Below are positions 1 to 10,627 of a stretch of DNA of 64,000 nucleotides, in pieces. The first letter of the stretch is position 1. Each line of letters begins with the position of its first letter. The stretch comes from Cryptomeria japonica (taxonomy: Eukaryota; Streptophyta; Pinopsida; Cupressales; Cupressaceae): positions 619,119,255-619,183,254 of the forward strand of contig NC_081409.1 in assembly GCF_030272615.1 (NCBI RefSeq), given 5' to 3'. Below the pieces are notes generated by a model. That model was not told the DNA's origin. It ran no database searches and saw only the letters and a list, made by a program, of their open reading frames with translations. Made by a program: the position numbers and the translations under genes.

Positions 1-240
1 AAGATCACATCCCTAAATTTATATTAAAATACATCACAACATGATCAATGAATCACAACCTTCTAAACAATATGCTAGTACCTTATTATACACAAATTTA
101 GACATAAATCAAGCATAATAAGATAAATATAAATCTGTTTATGCTTTTTTCTTTTAATTATATTTTTCAATTAATAATTAATAACCTAACTTTCTTTATC
201 TAATATTTATTATTTATTTTAGATATAATCATTTGTCAAC
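1..240. repeat. Diverged repeat copy A (empty-site relative of the LINE-2 target)
   Basis: This AT-rich stretch aligns by eye with 7947-8089 joined to 54611-54720, the sequence into which LINE-2 inserted. Shared landmarks in order are AAGATCACATCC, AATACATCACAA, ATGATCAAT, TAAATCT and CTAATATTTATTAT. The copies look roughly 70-75% alike. Copy A has no LINE at the matching point, so it acts as a paralogous empty site. The copy probably extends to the left of the window. It may be a dispersed repeat or an old LTR; no ends are recognisable. Confidence 0.6.
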
Positions 241-706
241 GCAAAATATATATCATCTTAAAGCACTACTTAATTAACTAATATGTTCCACTATTGCTCT
301 AAAAGACCCAACCAAACCGGAATAAATTTATAGAAGCTAACTAACATTTACTTGGGTCTTTCTTACAAAGTATTCTTACAGGTATTCTAAGCAGAGTAAT
401 CTGATTATTTGAATAATAGAGTTCAGAAGCTCGCCTAAATACTTTGCATTAGTGTAGAAAATTTGTTCAGTATTACTTCATATTTCCAACACGTTTACTT
501 ACACTCTAATTGGACAAGTGAAATTATTGCGCTTACATCTAGAGAGGCTATAGGCAATATTTTAATGTCTACTTTGTACCTTGTGATCTGTTACAAAAAA
601 CACTGTCGAAATATTGACTGGATAGAGAATAGAGCACACAAAACGGAAAAATGCTACTTGTACTCTCTTCTAACAACATTGGCCACCTCCGAAACGGCAG
701 CTTTAA
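241..706. other. AT-rich sequence, nothing recognised
   Basis: No open reading frame, repeat or RNA gene that I can support. A short reading frame beginning at 463 only becomes long because it runs into the minisatellite downstream. Confidence 0.5.
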
Positions 707-708
707 GG

Positions 709-1014
709 TACACTATCTCATGGAGCTTTGTTTGCCCATTTGCCCCTTCGTACACTATCTCATGGAGCTTTCTTCACCCATTTGACCCTTCGTGTCTGCA
801 TAAGGTACACTATCTCATGGAGCTTTCTTCACCCATTTGGCCCTTCGTACACTATCTCATGGAGCTTTCTTCACCCATTTGCCCCTTCGTGTCTGCATAA
901 GGTACACTATCTCATGGAGCTTTCTTCACCCATTTGCCCCTTCGTACACTATCTCATGGAGCTTTCTTCACCCATTTGCCCCTTCGTGTCTGCATAAGGT
1001 ACACCATCTCATGG
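709..1014 (+). repeat. Hierarchical minisatellite, three 97-bp units
   Basis: The basic unit is 42 bp (TACACTATCTCATGGAGC, then a CTTCACCCATTTGCCC-type half). Two 42-mers plus a 13-bp spacer, TGTCTGCATAAGG, make a 97-bp higher-order unit. Full units lie at 709-805, 806-902 and 903-999, followed by a partial unit to 1014. Copies differ at only a few positions, so the array expanded recently compared with the decayed sequence around it. Short reading frames through the array are by-products of the repeat and are not called as genes. Confidence 0.95.
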
Positions 1015-1090
1015 AACCCTAACACTGAAGTTCGGCATTCCGGATAATGCTGCATCTGTGAATGTTGTTAACGTTCTTTAGAGCAACACA

Positions 1091-1270
1091 ATGGGCATAG
1101 GCAAGATTGAGATTAAAAAAACTGACAATCCATGAAATACTCAGATTGGCTTCTCCAAGTGGAGATATAGCCTTCTCAAGAAAGCTCAAGAGGCTTGCAT
1201 TTTATGTTCTACTGATATTGGTCTTGTTACTTTTTTATTGATTATGGGAAGGCTAGTTGTATTAGATAAT
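1091..1270 (+). pseudogene. MADS-box exon remnant (type II-like), broken
   Basis: Reading from the ATG gives MGIGKIEIKKTDNP, a stop (TGA 1133-1135), then in the same frame NTQIGFSKWRYSLLKKAQEA, CILCSTDIGLVTF and GRLVVLDN. This follows the MADS DNA-binding domain from start to end: the MGRGKIEIK start, the FSKRR basic helix, the LLKKAQEL helix, the LC.....L..F strand and the GRL.E turn. That is the usual first exon of plant MIKC MADS transcription factors, which bind CArG boxes. Damage includes the stop and loss of DNA-contact residues (Arg-3 to Ile; FSKRR to FSKWR). No I, K or C domain exon is visible downstream, so this is a pseudogene or captured exon. Its position immediately after the minisatellite is unusual. 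Confidence 0.85.
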
Positions 1271-2048
1271 TTATATTGGACCTTCAATTTATCCGTTGTA
1301 TGATATCCATCAAGCATGTAGCTAGTTGATCATATCATGGAGTTCATAGGATTTTCCTTTCTTTTTGCAAAGTAGAGGGAATTACAAAGCACAAATGGAC
1401 TATTATGAAATATCAATTGTAGATGGGTTGTGTTGAACATGTAATTAGTGCTATAGGATGACACAAATCTAGTGCAGCATGCAGCCTAGCAAGTGATGAA
1501 TCATGTATTATGGGATTATGTGTTCTAGTTTGAGAGTATTGAGTTTGTATTTTTGGTATTTTATGTAATGGGCTGATATAAATGATTTGATGAAGGGAAT
1601 ATGGTCAATTCATGTGTTGGACAGTTCTAATATTTAAGGAGTGTTGAATTTATTAATAAAAAAATTTATTGTAGGAATTGAAGTATATGATGTGCATTTT
1701 TTAATATTTTTTGTTCATGAAAGATTCAATTTGATGAATTGTCTAGTCGGTAAAATGAATTAAATGTTTATTTTAGAATTAATTTTATCTAATAGAAAAT
1801 AATATCTTTTGAGTACTTCTATGGATATACCATGTGGATCTACTTATGTGCATATCTCTAATTTAATTGTTTGATTTTATTGAATTATAAGTCTGTGCAT
1901 GTCCGGTTCTTTTTTGTATCCATGTAGGTTCATCTTGATATATTCTCTTACTAATCTTTTCCCTTTTGTCCCAATGAATAAGCACTAATCCTTTTTTGTT
2001 GAATGGCCAATCTATTATTTCCAATATATATATATTTTCATTTAGATA
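1271..2048. other. AT-rich sequence, nothing recognised
   Basis: This may contain the decayed first intron of the MADS gene, but I see no splice sites, second exon or repeat that I would defend. It ends at the LINE-1 target site. Confidence 0.4.
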
Positions 2049-2090
2049 GTTTATGTGTACTTAACAATTATTTTTCTTTGAGGTGGTGTT

Positions 2091-3450
2091 ATGGCAAGGA
2101 TTTCGATTTCTTCCAGTCTAGTGGTTGCTGGAGGGGATACAAATCATATTGGTCCTTCATTGGGCTTGCATCCTCAACGACCATAGATGTTTTATGCGAG
2201 TGAGGGTTTAAAAGTGAATAAAGTTAATGGGTGTTTTCCTCGAAGCCAAGACCAATCGCTTTTGGTTATTTCCCCTGATTCGATCATTGTTGATGTTTCG
2301 TATTGGAGCTGACATGCTCTTATTTGTAAGTTTCTTGGTGTTCGCATTCCTTTGTCTACTTTGGAAGCTTGGATTTGGCGTTCATGGAAAGTTGATGGGG
2401 ATATGGAGATTATGTTCGCTGCTAATAGTTACTCTATGGTTGTTTTCTCTAGTAAGGATGATCACAATCAAGTTTTTGAAGGAGAGTCGTATTTCTACAA
2501 TCATGTTCCCAGGTTATTTATTAAACCCTAGCATACGAGTTTTAATTTGGCTGAAGAGTTGTCGTCTTGGGTCCCAATTTGGGTTCGTTTGCCTCAACTT
2601 CCTTTGGAGTTTTTTGCAAGAAGATATCTTACAACGAATTGTTGCTCTCTTGGGAAAGTTGGTTGCGATTGCCCAACACACTCTTGACAATAAGGTGATT
2701 TATTTCGCTCGATTTTGTGTTGAGATTGATTAGAATAATCCTCTGTCGGATTCGTTGGAAATTTTTCTTGGTTCTTCCTTATCTTGATACAACAGCTAGA
2801 TTATGAATCTCTTCTCTTTTGATGCTAGATCTATCATGAATATGGTCATCTTCAGTGCTAGTGTCTAAAGGTTCATAAAGAATCTCGGTCTACAACTTTC
2901 CCTTCCTCTTCCTCTCAGCCTATGGGTAAAGAGGACAAGGGGAATGATCCCTTGCAGGGGGGTGATTTGGGTAAGGCTAATGATGGTTTTGTGTCTGTTA
3001 AGTCTAGAACCAAAGGATAGGGTCAGAAGAGGACTTTAAAGGATCGTTAGATTGATGAGGGTTTTAATCAGTTCAAAGTGTTAGATTTTGTAGCTTTGGA
3101 GGAAGGGGTTCCACCTAGTATCTCTCCTGTAGCTACTGATGTGAGTATGGCAGTTGCTCACATTCCTCCTTCAAGTCATGATCATCAAGGAAGACAACCT
3201 CTGTAGGAGCCCTTGCTTGAACCTTTGTAAGATGATATGGTTTTGGTCAATCTAGCTAAGGAGGTTTTAGCTTCAAATAAGGGTAAGGGGTTTCCTCAAG
3301 GTTTGTGGGTGCATCAACGTCCCTTTAAGAAATTTCCTTCTGATAACTCTTCTAAAGGATGTAAGAAGGATCATGAGAGAATCTAGATTACAGGAGATTT
3401 ATTGGTGTAATCGAGGGTTGTGAAGCCTATTGATGTTCACTTCTCTTAGT
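2091..3450 (+). pseudogene. LINE-1 ORF1, gag-like with DUF4283 domain
   Basis: An ATG at 2091 opens a broken frame reading MARISISSSLVVAGGD. About 70 codons in comes the DUF4283 signature: CKFLGVRIPLSTLEAW, WKVDGDMEIMFAANSYSM, SSWVPIWVRLPQLPLEFF (about 2310-2620). This domain is the usual N-terminal module of plant LINE ORF1 proteins and is thought to help bind element RNA. The remainder (2640-3450) is Lys/Gly/Asp-rich and heavily interrupted; no intact zinc knuckle is seen. Stops include TAG replacing a Trp (KP*HTSF). It is followed closely by the endonuclease ORF. Confidence 0.85.
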
Positions 3451-3457
3451 CCTCACC

Positions 3458-4120
3458 ATGATTATTTTTTCCTGGAATGTAAGGGGGTTGAATAGCACCT
3501 TCCATCAAAAATCTATTCATGATTTGGTTGTTGTTCATTCACTAGACCTCTTTTGTATTCAGGAGACTAAGGTTTTGGTTGATGTTATACTTTAATATGC
3601 TTCTCATATTTGGTATTTTGGTCAATGTTAGTGTATTGGATCTTAGGTTACTTTTGGCAGTTTGGCTCTTTTTTGGGATCCCTGCAAGATTACTCCCCTT
3701 TGGTAGATTTCTAGCCCTTCTTCTATCTCCATGGTTTCTTACACCTTGGATTCTAGTGAGACTATTCTGATTACTAATGTTTATGCTCCAATTTATATCC
3801 GAGGTAAAATCCAGTTATGGGCGCATATAAGGTATGTTTGTTCATGTGCCCCTTATTTTCCTTGGATCATAGGTGGTGATTTTAATTCAATATTGAGTCT
3901 AGAGGAGAAGAGATCAAGGTTACCTAGGTTAGGGCCTGCTTCTGATCTTTTTCAAGATCAGGCGGATTTTCTTGCTTTAGTTGATGTTAAACCCTCTAAT
4001 GGGATTTTCACTTGGAATAATCGTCGAAGTGGAGAGGAAGCAATTTTTGAACAATTGGATAGGTTTCTTGTTTCCTGTTTTTGGGTTGGGGTTGGCTCGG
4101 TTACTACTTCTTGAATTATT
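3458..4120 (+). pseudogene. LINE-1 ORF2, endonuclease domain
   Basis: The ATG at 3458 starts MIIFSWNVRGLNS, the classic N-terminus of APE-type LINE endonucleases, followed by LFCIQETKV, which carries the catalytic Glu. After stops and a frame change the frame from 3731 continues with ITNVYAP, IIGGDFNSI (catalytic Asp/Asn), FTWNN and LDRFLVS. This domain nicks target DNA for target-primed reverse transcription. The His-containing C-terminal block is degraded. Confidence 0.9.
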
Positions 4121-4432
4121 GACTAGAGAGGTTCTAATCACTTGTTGATTAAGTTTTTTTCTTCCTTTCCTGCTGCTCCTAAGAATCCTCCTTTCAAGTT
4201 TCAGCTCATGTGGCTTCAGGATTCCTCATTGCATGACTTAGTGGACAAGTGTTGGAGAGAGAGCAACCCTTCTTATGGCACTGTTATGTTTACTTTTGTT
4301 AAGAAACTTAAATATGTTAAATATCACCTTAAATGATGGAATACGCAATTTTTTGCTAATCTTAAGTCTAGGAAGAGCTATGCTCTGAAACTTCTTGATT
4401 TGATTACTCGATAGATTTGGGACTTTGGTTTT

Positions 4433-5900
4433 TTGAACTACCTTGGGAAAGCTAAATCCCAGGCTATGCATGATGTGAAGGTGTGGGAGCTTCGTGAAGA
4501 GATTTATTGGAAACAGAAGGTTCAAATTGATTGGCTTCAAAAAGGGGATAGGAATACTACTTTATTTCATCATTTTGTTCAGGCTCGTCGTAATAAGGGG
4601 TACATCTCCTCATTGGGTACTGCGAAAGGGATTCATAATTTTTTTTTATCAGCTATGTCTCGTGAGACCCCTTAGTTTTATTTTGATCTTTTTGCTGAAG
4701 ACTCCCCTCCTGTTGGTGAGGAGGAGAACTTGATCCTTTCCTGCATTGCTTCTCTGGTCACCAATGCTATGAATTATTCTCTCCTCCACTCGATTTCATT
4801 ACCTAAGTTAGAAGAGGTTGTGTTTGGGATAAACATAGGTAAAGCTCTAGGCCTATATGGTTTTCTTGTTGAATTTTTTCTAGAGTTCTGGAATATTATT
4901 AATTAAGATCTATTGGAGGTTGTTCTGGAATCCTTTTGTAGTAAATAGGTGCTTTGAGCCTTGAATTCTACCTTCTTGGTTCTTATCCCCAAAAAGGAAG
5001 ATGTTGATAAGCTTGATTTTTTTCATCTTATTGTTTTTTGTAATGTCGTGTATAATATTATTGATCACTAAGTTGATTGACGAGAGGCTCAAATATTGCC
5101 TCCCCATTGTGATATTAGAGGAACAGGGGGGATTTGCTGTTGGAAAATAAATTTTGGATGGGGTAGTGGTGGCTTCTAAGGTTATTCACCCTATGGCAGC
5201 TTCAAAGGAGAGATCTATGTTCTTCAAATTGGATATGGCCAAGGCTTATGATCGGGTTAAATGGTGTTTTCTTCAAAAATTCTCTCAGCCTTTGGTTTTA
5301 GTCCAGAGTGGGTGAGTTGGACTATGAGTTGTGTTATTTCTTCCTCTTTCTTGGTTATTATGAATGGAGAACCTTCAGAGCCTTTTGATGCTTCCCAAGG
5401 CCTTCATCAAGGGGATCCACTCTCTCCTTATTTCTTTATTATTATGGCTAAGGGCCTGGGCCATTTTCTTAAATATAGAGTTTCTTAGGGATATATTCAT
5501 GGTTGGCATTGGGGTCATGGTTTACCACAACTCTCTCATCTCCAATTTGTGGATGATACTTCTCTTATGGGATTGGCTTGTGTTCAAGAAGCTAATTCTT
5601 TTCAGTGAGCCTTCGGTATTTACCTTGCAGCTTTATGTCAGAAGGTTAATGAGCACAAATCTTATGTTTTCTTCTTTATTACTCCTCAAGCCATTTAGCA
5701 GCATATTGCTAATATTATGTGGTTTTAGATTTGGTCTCTTCCCTTTGTTTATTTGGGAATTCCTCTTATTGTTAGTAGATATCCTAGGTCCTCTTGGCAG
5801 AATTTGCTTGACAAGTTGTGTCAAAAGGTTAATCATTGGACTCATCATTGGTTATCTACTGTTGCTCGATTGACTCTTTAAAATTTTGTTATTCAAGATT
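4433..5900 (+). pseudogene. LINE-1 ORF2, reverse transcriptase domain
   Basis: Successive broken frames give the linker block WLQKGDRNTTLFHHFVQARR (about 4530), then FFKLDMAKAYDRVKW (about 5220-5262), GLHQGDPLSPYFFIIMAKGL (about 5400-5460) and QFVDDTSLMG (5541-5570). The FVDD box is the LINE version of the YADD active site, which holds two of the metal-binding Asp residues. Motif order matches plant L1 reverse transcriptases. Many frameshifts and stops are present, so no function is expected. Confidence 0.9.
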
Positions 5901-6493
5901 TGCCTATCTATAGGTGTTTTATTCAAGCTACTCCCATGTATTTTCTTTGAGAATTTGATGCACTCTCTTGTCAGTTTCTTTGGAGTGGTAATTTTTCGAA
6001 TGTTAAATGGAGCCTTATTAAGTGGAAAATTGTATGCAGAACTAAGAATGAGGGGGCCTTGGCTTACAATCTGCTATTTTGAATGGGAAAGTTCTTGCAG
6101 GTAAGTTGTATTGGTATTGGTGTACTAGCCAAAATCAGCTCTGGGTTCGCATCCTAACACACAAGTATCTTAATAATTTTAATGGGTTTGATGTTCCGTA
6201 CTTTCCTCTGGTGGGACAAGGTTCTATGATCTAGAATACTTTGAAATTGGGGGCTCAATTGGTTAAGAATGGTCTCTTTTCGATTTGTCACTTAGTTTCA
6301 GAAGCTCTTTTTTGGCTGGATTCTTGGGATGGTCATCCTGCTATCCTTTTTACTCATCCCCATCTTCTTGGGATACGGTTGATCATTATAAGGTTTCTTA
6401 TAACTGGGGCTGGTGGTTCATTTTTGCTAGAAATATCCTTCTAAATGGGTGTTAGGAGGTTTCATGGATGATAGGACAGAGTAGGCTCAGATT

Positions 6494-6975
6494 GTGGAGT
6501 CTCGTGAGTGCACTACCTTGGCTGGGAATGATGTTCTAGCTTGGGCAAGTAGTGATTTGTCAGGTAGGTTTTTTGTTTCTGTTGGGTATGCTGAGTTGGC
6601 ACAAAAGACATTTGGAGACACTCGAGTCCCTTGGTGGAAGCAAGTTTGGTGCAATTTTTCATGGCCCAAGTGCAATTTTTTCATGTGTTTGGTTGTCCAC
6701 AATCGATGTCTTACTTGGGATAATTTATGCAAGCATGGTTTTCAGGGTCCCTCAAGGTGTGTATTCTATTGTGATAGTGAAGTGAGTGTCTCTCATCTCA
6801 TTTTCCAGTGCTCCTTCACTAGATATATTTGGCATTTATGGTGGGATGTGTGGAACCAAGCTTGTTGGCATGTTTCTTCTTTGGCCGAGTTTTTTGTTAG
6901 ATGGGGCAAGGCTCCTATTAAAACCTTTTTTCTTCAAGTTGCTTGGACTCTTGGCCCATTTTTTATTATTTGAAA
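6494..6975 (+). pseudogene. LINE-1 ORF2, zf-RVT domain
   Basis: This frame carries SGRFFVSVGY, then WWKQVWCNFSWPKCNFFMCL, LTWDNLCKHGF and the Cys/His block CVFYCDSEVSVSHLIFQC with WHLWWDVW. It is the zinc-binding reverse-transcriptase-associated domain (zf-RVT) found between RT and RNase H in plant LINEs. The frame is open for 159 codons, longer than most in this element, but it lacks an intact gene on either side. Confidence 0.88.
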
Positions 6976-7229
6976 TATTTGGTTGGAAATAAACCATCGG
7001 ACCTTTCAAGATGTTCAGTTGGGGGCCCAACATTTGTGGTGGAAAATTCTCCTCTCTAGGAGAAGCTATTTCAGCTAGATGTGACTTGTTGGAAGCTGTA
7101 GACCTAGGTGATGTTAATTGCTACAATCATCTCCATCTTCCTCCCCCATAACACCAGATAATGCAAAATAGGTGTAGGCACCCTCTTCAGAAAATAAATA
7201 GGGTGGGGAGGTGGAGTCGTCCTTCTCGA

Positions 7230-7690
7230 GTATTCTTAAAATCAACACGGATGGGTATTCATGGGAAAACCCTGGCCCTACTAGTATTGGTGGTGTTGGT
7301 AGAGATAGTTTGGGGAATGTTCAATTTGTTTTTTTTGTTTATAAAGGGTGTCATACTAATAATATGATGGAGGCTCTTTCCCTTTTATCTGTTGTGGAGC
7401 GAGCTTGTTCTCTTGGTTGGTGCAGGCTCATTTGTGAATCAGATTAAGAGGTGGTGGTGAATTTGTTGACTTGGCCACATCCCACGGATGTTAGTTGGTA
7501 GCTAATTTTAGTTGTTAACCAGATTCTTCATTTGAGTGCTTCTTTGGATTATGTTACTTTTTTGCATATTCCTAGGGAATGAAGTAGTGTTATGGACTAT
7601 CTAGCCAAATGGGATTCTAATTACATGCATAACTATAATATTGTGGATAAGGGTCAGTTACCCCTAGATTTGTCTCTTCAGTTAGATCAC
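7230..7690 (+). pseudogene. LINE-1 RNase H domain
   Basis: LKINTDGYSWENPGP, then GGVGRDSLGN, NNMMEALSLL and LICESD give the first three acidic positions of plant LINE RNase H (D, E, D). A stop directly after ESD breaks the frame. Decayed sequence reading SVMDYLAKWDSN follows. The domain removes the RNA strand from the RNA/DNA hybrid during reverse transcription. A short 3' UTR and A-rich tail follow to 7775. Confidence 0.85.
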
Positions 7691-7789
7691 TTAGTGGATC
7701 TTGACAGGGTGGTTTGGTGCCCTTGCTTTGTATTTCTTCTGCTTTGAATAAATTTTCACCCTTTTATTCAAAAATGTTTATGTGTACTT

Positions 7790-8089
7790 GAAGCCATGTG
7801 TATACGTATTATTTAATGTTATAATATCCACATAATCCTTTATCAACTTAAATTATTATATACATTTACAGATATATATCAGTTAGATTTTCTAATACCT
7901 AGTAATTTGAAGCACAAGGTCATTACTAAAGGATGAGATCATGATAAAAGATCAAGATCACATCCATAATTCTATTTTGAAATACATCACAATATGATCA
8001 ATAAGTCACAATCTTCTATATTTCATGTTGATCTCTTATTATATAAATTTAAAAATAAATCAAATATAGTAAAATAAATCTAAATTTTG
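7790..8089. repeat. Repeat copy B, left half (LINE-2 target flank)
   Basis: From about 7947 this matches copy A at the window start. It ends in the TSD copy AATAAATCTAAATTTTG (8073-8089). The right half of the same repeat resumes after LINE-2 at 54611. 7790-7946 is AT-rich with nothing recognised. Confidence 0.6.
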
Positions 8090-8264
8090 TTTTTGATAAA
8101 GATATACGAGTTTTACAAGGACCCGAAACCCAAAGTTTTACAGACCAAGGCCAATAGCCAAATAGACATCAACCAGAAGTGAAACAGGGAACAAACACCA
8201 CACAAACCCAAAGCCAAAAACAACACAAAAAGCCCCAAAAAATAAGAAAAGCACTCAATTGAGA
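8090..8264 (-). other. LINE-2 3' UTR and A-rich tail
   Basis: On the - strand the sequence downstream of the extra ORF is T/G-rich, passes through GGTCTGTAAAACTTTGGG and CTTGTAAAACTCGTATATC, and ends TTTATCAAAAACAAAA against the TSD. This resembles the 3' ends of plant L1-type LINEs, where the tail is short and A-rich. Confidence 0.7.
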
Positions 8265-9841
8265 GAGTGCACCAATTCAGAATTCTTCTGAATAATATTC
8301 TTGTTGATTTTCTCTAGATCCTCCATGATGAATCTAAAGATACCCTGGTCCTAGATCTGGCTCTTGGTCCTAGTACAGGGACTCGAGATAGTCTTCCCTC
8401 TAGCAGCACTCTCTCCACCCTTCAAAGAATTCTTTTTCTGTTTTTCCCCCAAGGGAGGATCACTGGCTATGGGTCTGGTTCTATAGTCTGCAGTCATGGC
8501 ATTGATTTTTTTCAAACCCAACACTATTACTCATTGCCTCTCTATTAATTTCCACTCGATTATTCAAGTTGTCTTTGATGTTAACCACATACTCTCCCAT
8601 CTTATCAATTCTACGGTCGTGGTTGATCTTCATAGTTTCGATATCATGAGACAACTTCTGAGCCAATCTCATGAGCTTCTCAATTTTACTAAGCCCAGGG
8701 GAATCCGTGAAAGTATCAATATAGTTCTTAATCCCATCTTTTAGGGCTCCAATTTCCTTACCAGACCACCTCTAGCATCTCTCCTAGACCTTAGTGACCT
8801 CCAAAATCAGGTCTTCCAACACCTTCTCCCCCTTTTGACCACCTTCATTTTATTTTTATTCATGGTCCCATATTCCTCGTTATCCATATTGATGGGGACG
8901 TCTAACATAATCTCGTGGTCCTTGTCTTTGGGCCCACTCGACTTGGTCAATTTTGTTTTCTTCCTGATGGGTGGGTCCAGGTCTTGCATTTTCCTGTTGC
9001 TGGACTTAAACTTTCTTTCTTACCACCTTGGAGGATTGATTTTCCTATTGTTGTTAGTTCTAGGGGTCACCATAGGCTCCTCTTCTTTCTCTAGTCTATA
9101 CTCAAGTTCCTTTGAATCCTTAATATCACACCAATCAAGGGCATTGCCACTATCCTCCTCATCCACCTCCATATTAGAAACAAACTGCACCTCAGGGTTA
9201 GTGAAATAAATTTGGGTTTTATCCATGGGGGAAGGTTTCACTTCTTGAGCTTTGACATACTCCATGATTAACATGATAAGCCCCTCATGAAGCACCGAAT
9301 TATCTTGGTTCTTAACATGTTTGGCTAAACTATTTTCCAAGGAGGAAACCAAGTAAAATGGGATGGAGATAATGTTACCATGCCTAAAATGGTTTAAAAT
9401 TGTTAAATGATATGAGAAAATACTAGCAAATCTGCCATCAAGAGTGATATACCTCATGATGAATTCTGCCATGTCGGCCCAGAGAGAATTCAGGTCTTTC
9501 TTGTTGTACCCACCATCTGCCATTTTAGTCACCCTTTGTCATTCCTTTTCCTTGTCAAAAAAAGAAATGATGGAGTCCTCATCAGACTTCCTCTCTCTAT
9601 AAAATTTCTAGCCCTTAGTAGCAAGTCCAGAAATAGTGGCAACCAGGGTTTCGCCAAGACAGAATTCCACCCCATAAATAGCCAACACACCCTTTTTCCA
9701 CCCTTTGACAAAGCTTTCAGTAACCAGGGGAGAGTTACCATGTAATCTCTCCAGCTAGGGAACCATCCCACTATTAGAGATTTCCTCCCAAACCTCCTTA
9801 TCATAGGTCATGGGTTCATACCTATTCTTGTCACCACCCAT
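8265..9841 (-). pseudogene. LINE-2 accessory ORF3, unknown protein of about 500 residues
   Basis: An ATG at 9841 (reads MGGDKNRYEPMTYDKEVW) begins a frame that lies downstream of RNase H, where plant LINEs normally have only a short 3' UTR. The frame is interrupted by three stops before 9532, is open from 9532 to 9020, and continues in the same frame past a TAA to 8807. After one frameshift it runs on to about 8265. Visible parts are a globular region (WADMAEFIMRYITLDGRFA, LNHFRHGNIISIPFYL, LHEGLIMLIMEY), an acidic stretch (NMEVDEEDSGNALDW), a basic PIRKKTKLTKSSG region that could be a nuclear signal, and a probable coiled coil (MRLAQKLSHDIETMKI). I recognise no named family. Sequences of similar style occur in large gag-like proteins of plant LTR elements, but that is an impression, not a match. 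Confidence 0.65.
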
Positions 9842-10031
9842 TATGTTATGCAGGCAATCCAGACAACTACAAACTAGGTGCAAAACAAGAAAAAAAACTA
9901 AACCAAAAACAAGGCAAGCTGAAGTTTCTAGAGCTTGTCAAAGTGGTAATAATTTGAAATACCTTTCCAATGGTGCCCATCCCATCATAATCTCTCATCA
10001 TTAAATTCATTTGTAAGGCCGAATATACCGA

Positions 10032-10627
10032 CATCATATTTTGTCAGGTCGCACAGTGTTTTTTTGGAAGGTTTCCCTTCCTCTCCACCATCTAATCACC
10101 ATGTTTTCAACAACCAAGTTGGCAACATGATCCGCTAGTTTATTTCCTTCACCAAAAATGTGTGAAATATTGAACTCCTCTAGACCGACAATTATTTCAA
10201 GACAATCCTTAATCAAGATCAAAATAGTCCAGCTTGGCTCCATACCACAATGTTGAGTGAGTCACTTTCCAACCATACCCATCTAAATCCTTCCTTGCTT
10301 GCCATGTGTAGCCCTATGTAGGAAGTGGTAGCCTACACATAATAGCTAGTTTGGGTGCCCAAAGGGAGCGCCACTACCAAGACCAGCAGACCCAAGTGAT
10401 TCCTTGCCACTCCCTCACAAATTGCTCGCCCAAGATTTCACTTGGCCACCCCATTGATATTAATTTTGATCCACCCCGGAGGAGATGGATTCCATAAACC
10501 ATTCACTCTGCTATGTTTTATTTTATAGACTGGAATAGAGATATTCTAGCAAATTTGCCATCTTTTGATAGTGTCCCATTCCTCCTAGTTAGAATCAAGT
10601 GGAGGGTCATTTTTCCTACTAGGGAAA
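10032..10627 (-). pseudogene. LINE-2 RNase H domain
   Basis: On the - strand: PPPGWIKININGVAK, a stop, then GRAICEGVARNHLG, WVWLESDSLN and ISHIFGEGNKLADHVANLV. These match the plant LINE RNase H blocks, with first acidic residue D to N (NTDG to NING), ESDS, and the C-terminal His/Asn/Asp block. Several stops interrupt it. The upstream edge is the insertion point of the 10628-13684 element, and the linker sequence resumes at 13685. Confidence 0.85.

Larger units (their letters stand above)
2063..7775 (+). mobile_element. LINE-1: full-length, decayed L1-type LINE with target-site duplication
   Basis: Flanked by the 14-bp direct repeat GTTTATGTGTACTT at 2049-2062 and 7776-7789, a typical LINE TSD. 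Gag-like ORF1 (DUF4283), endonuclease, reverse transcriptase, zf-RVT and RNase H follow in the expected L1/plant order on the + strand. The 3' end is a short A-rich tail (TTCAAAAAT). All reading frames are broken by stops and frameshifts, so the copy cannot be autonomous. The 5.7-kb length is usual for full-length plant LINEs. Confidence 0.93.

Noticed and set aside
463-1022. Overlapping ORFs through the minisatellite
   Set aside because: The 42-bp unit is a multiple of three but the 13-bp spacer is not. Three frames are open at once, which is typical of a repeat without stops.
1091-1270. Functional MADS gene
   Set aside because: An in-frame TGA at codon 15, changed DNA-contact residues and no downstream exons make an intact product unlikely.
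8835-9209. Plus-strand ORF opposite LINE-2 ORF3
   Set aside because: Its peptide (Leu/Ser-rich, hydrophobic) is the antisense of the charged ORF3 sequence, which agrees with the LINE's orientation.
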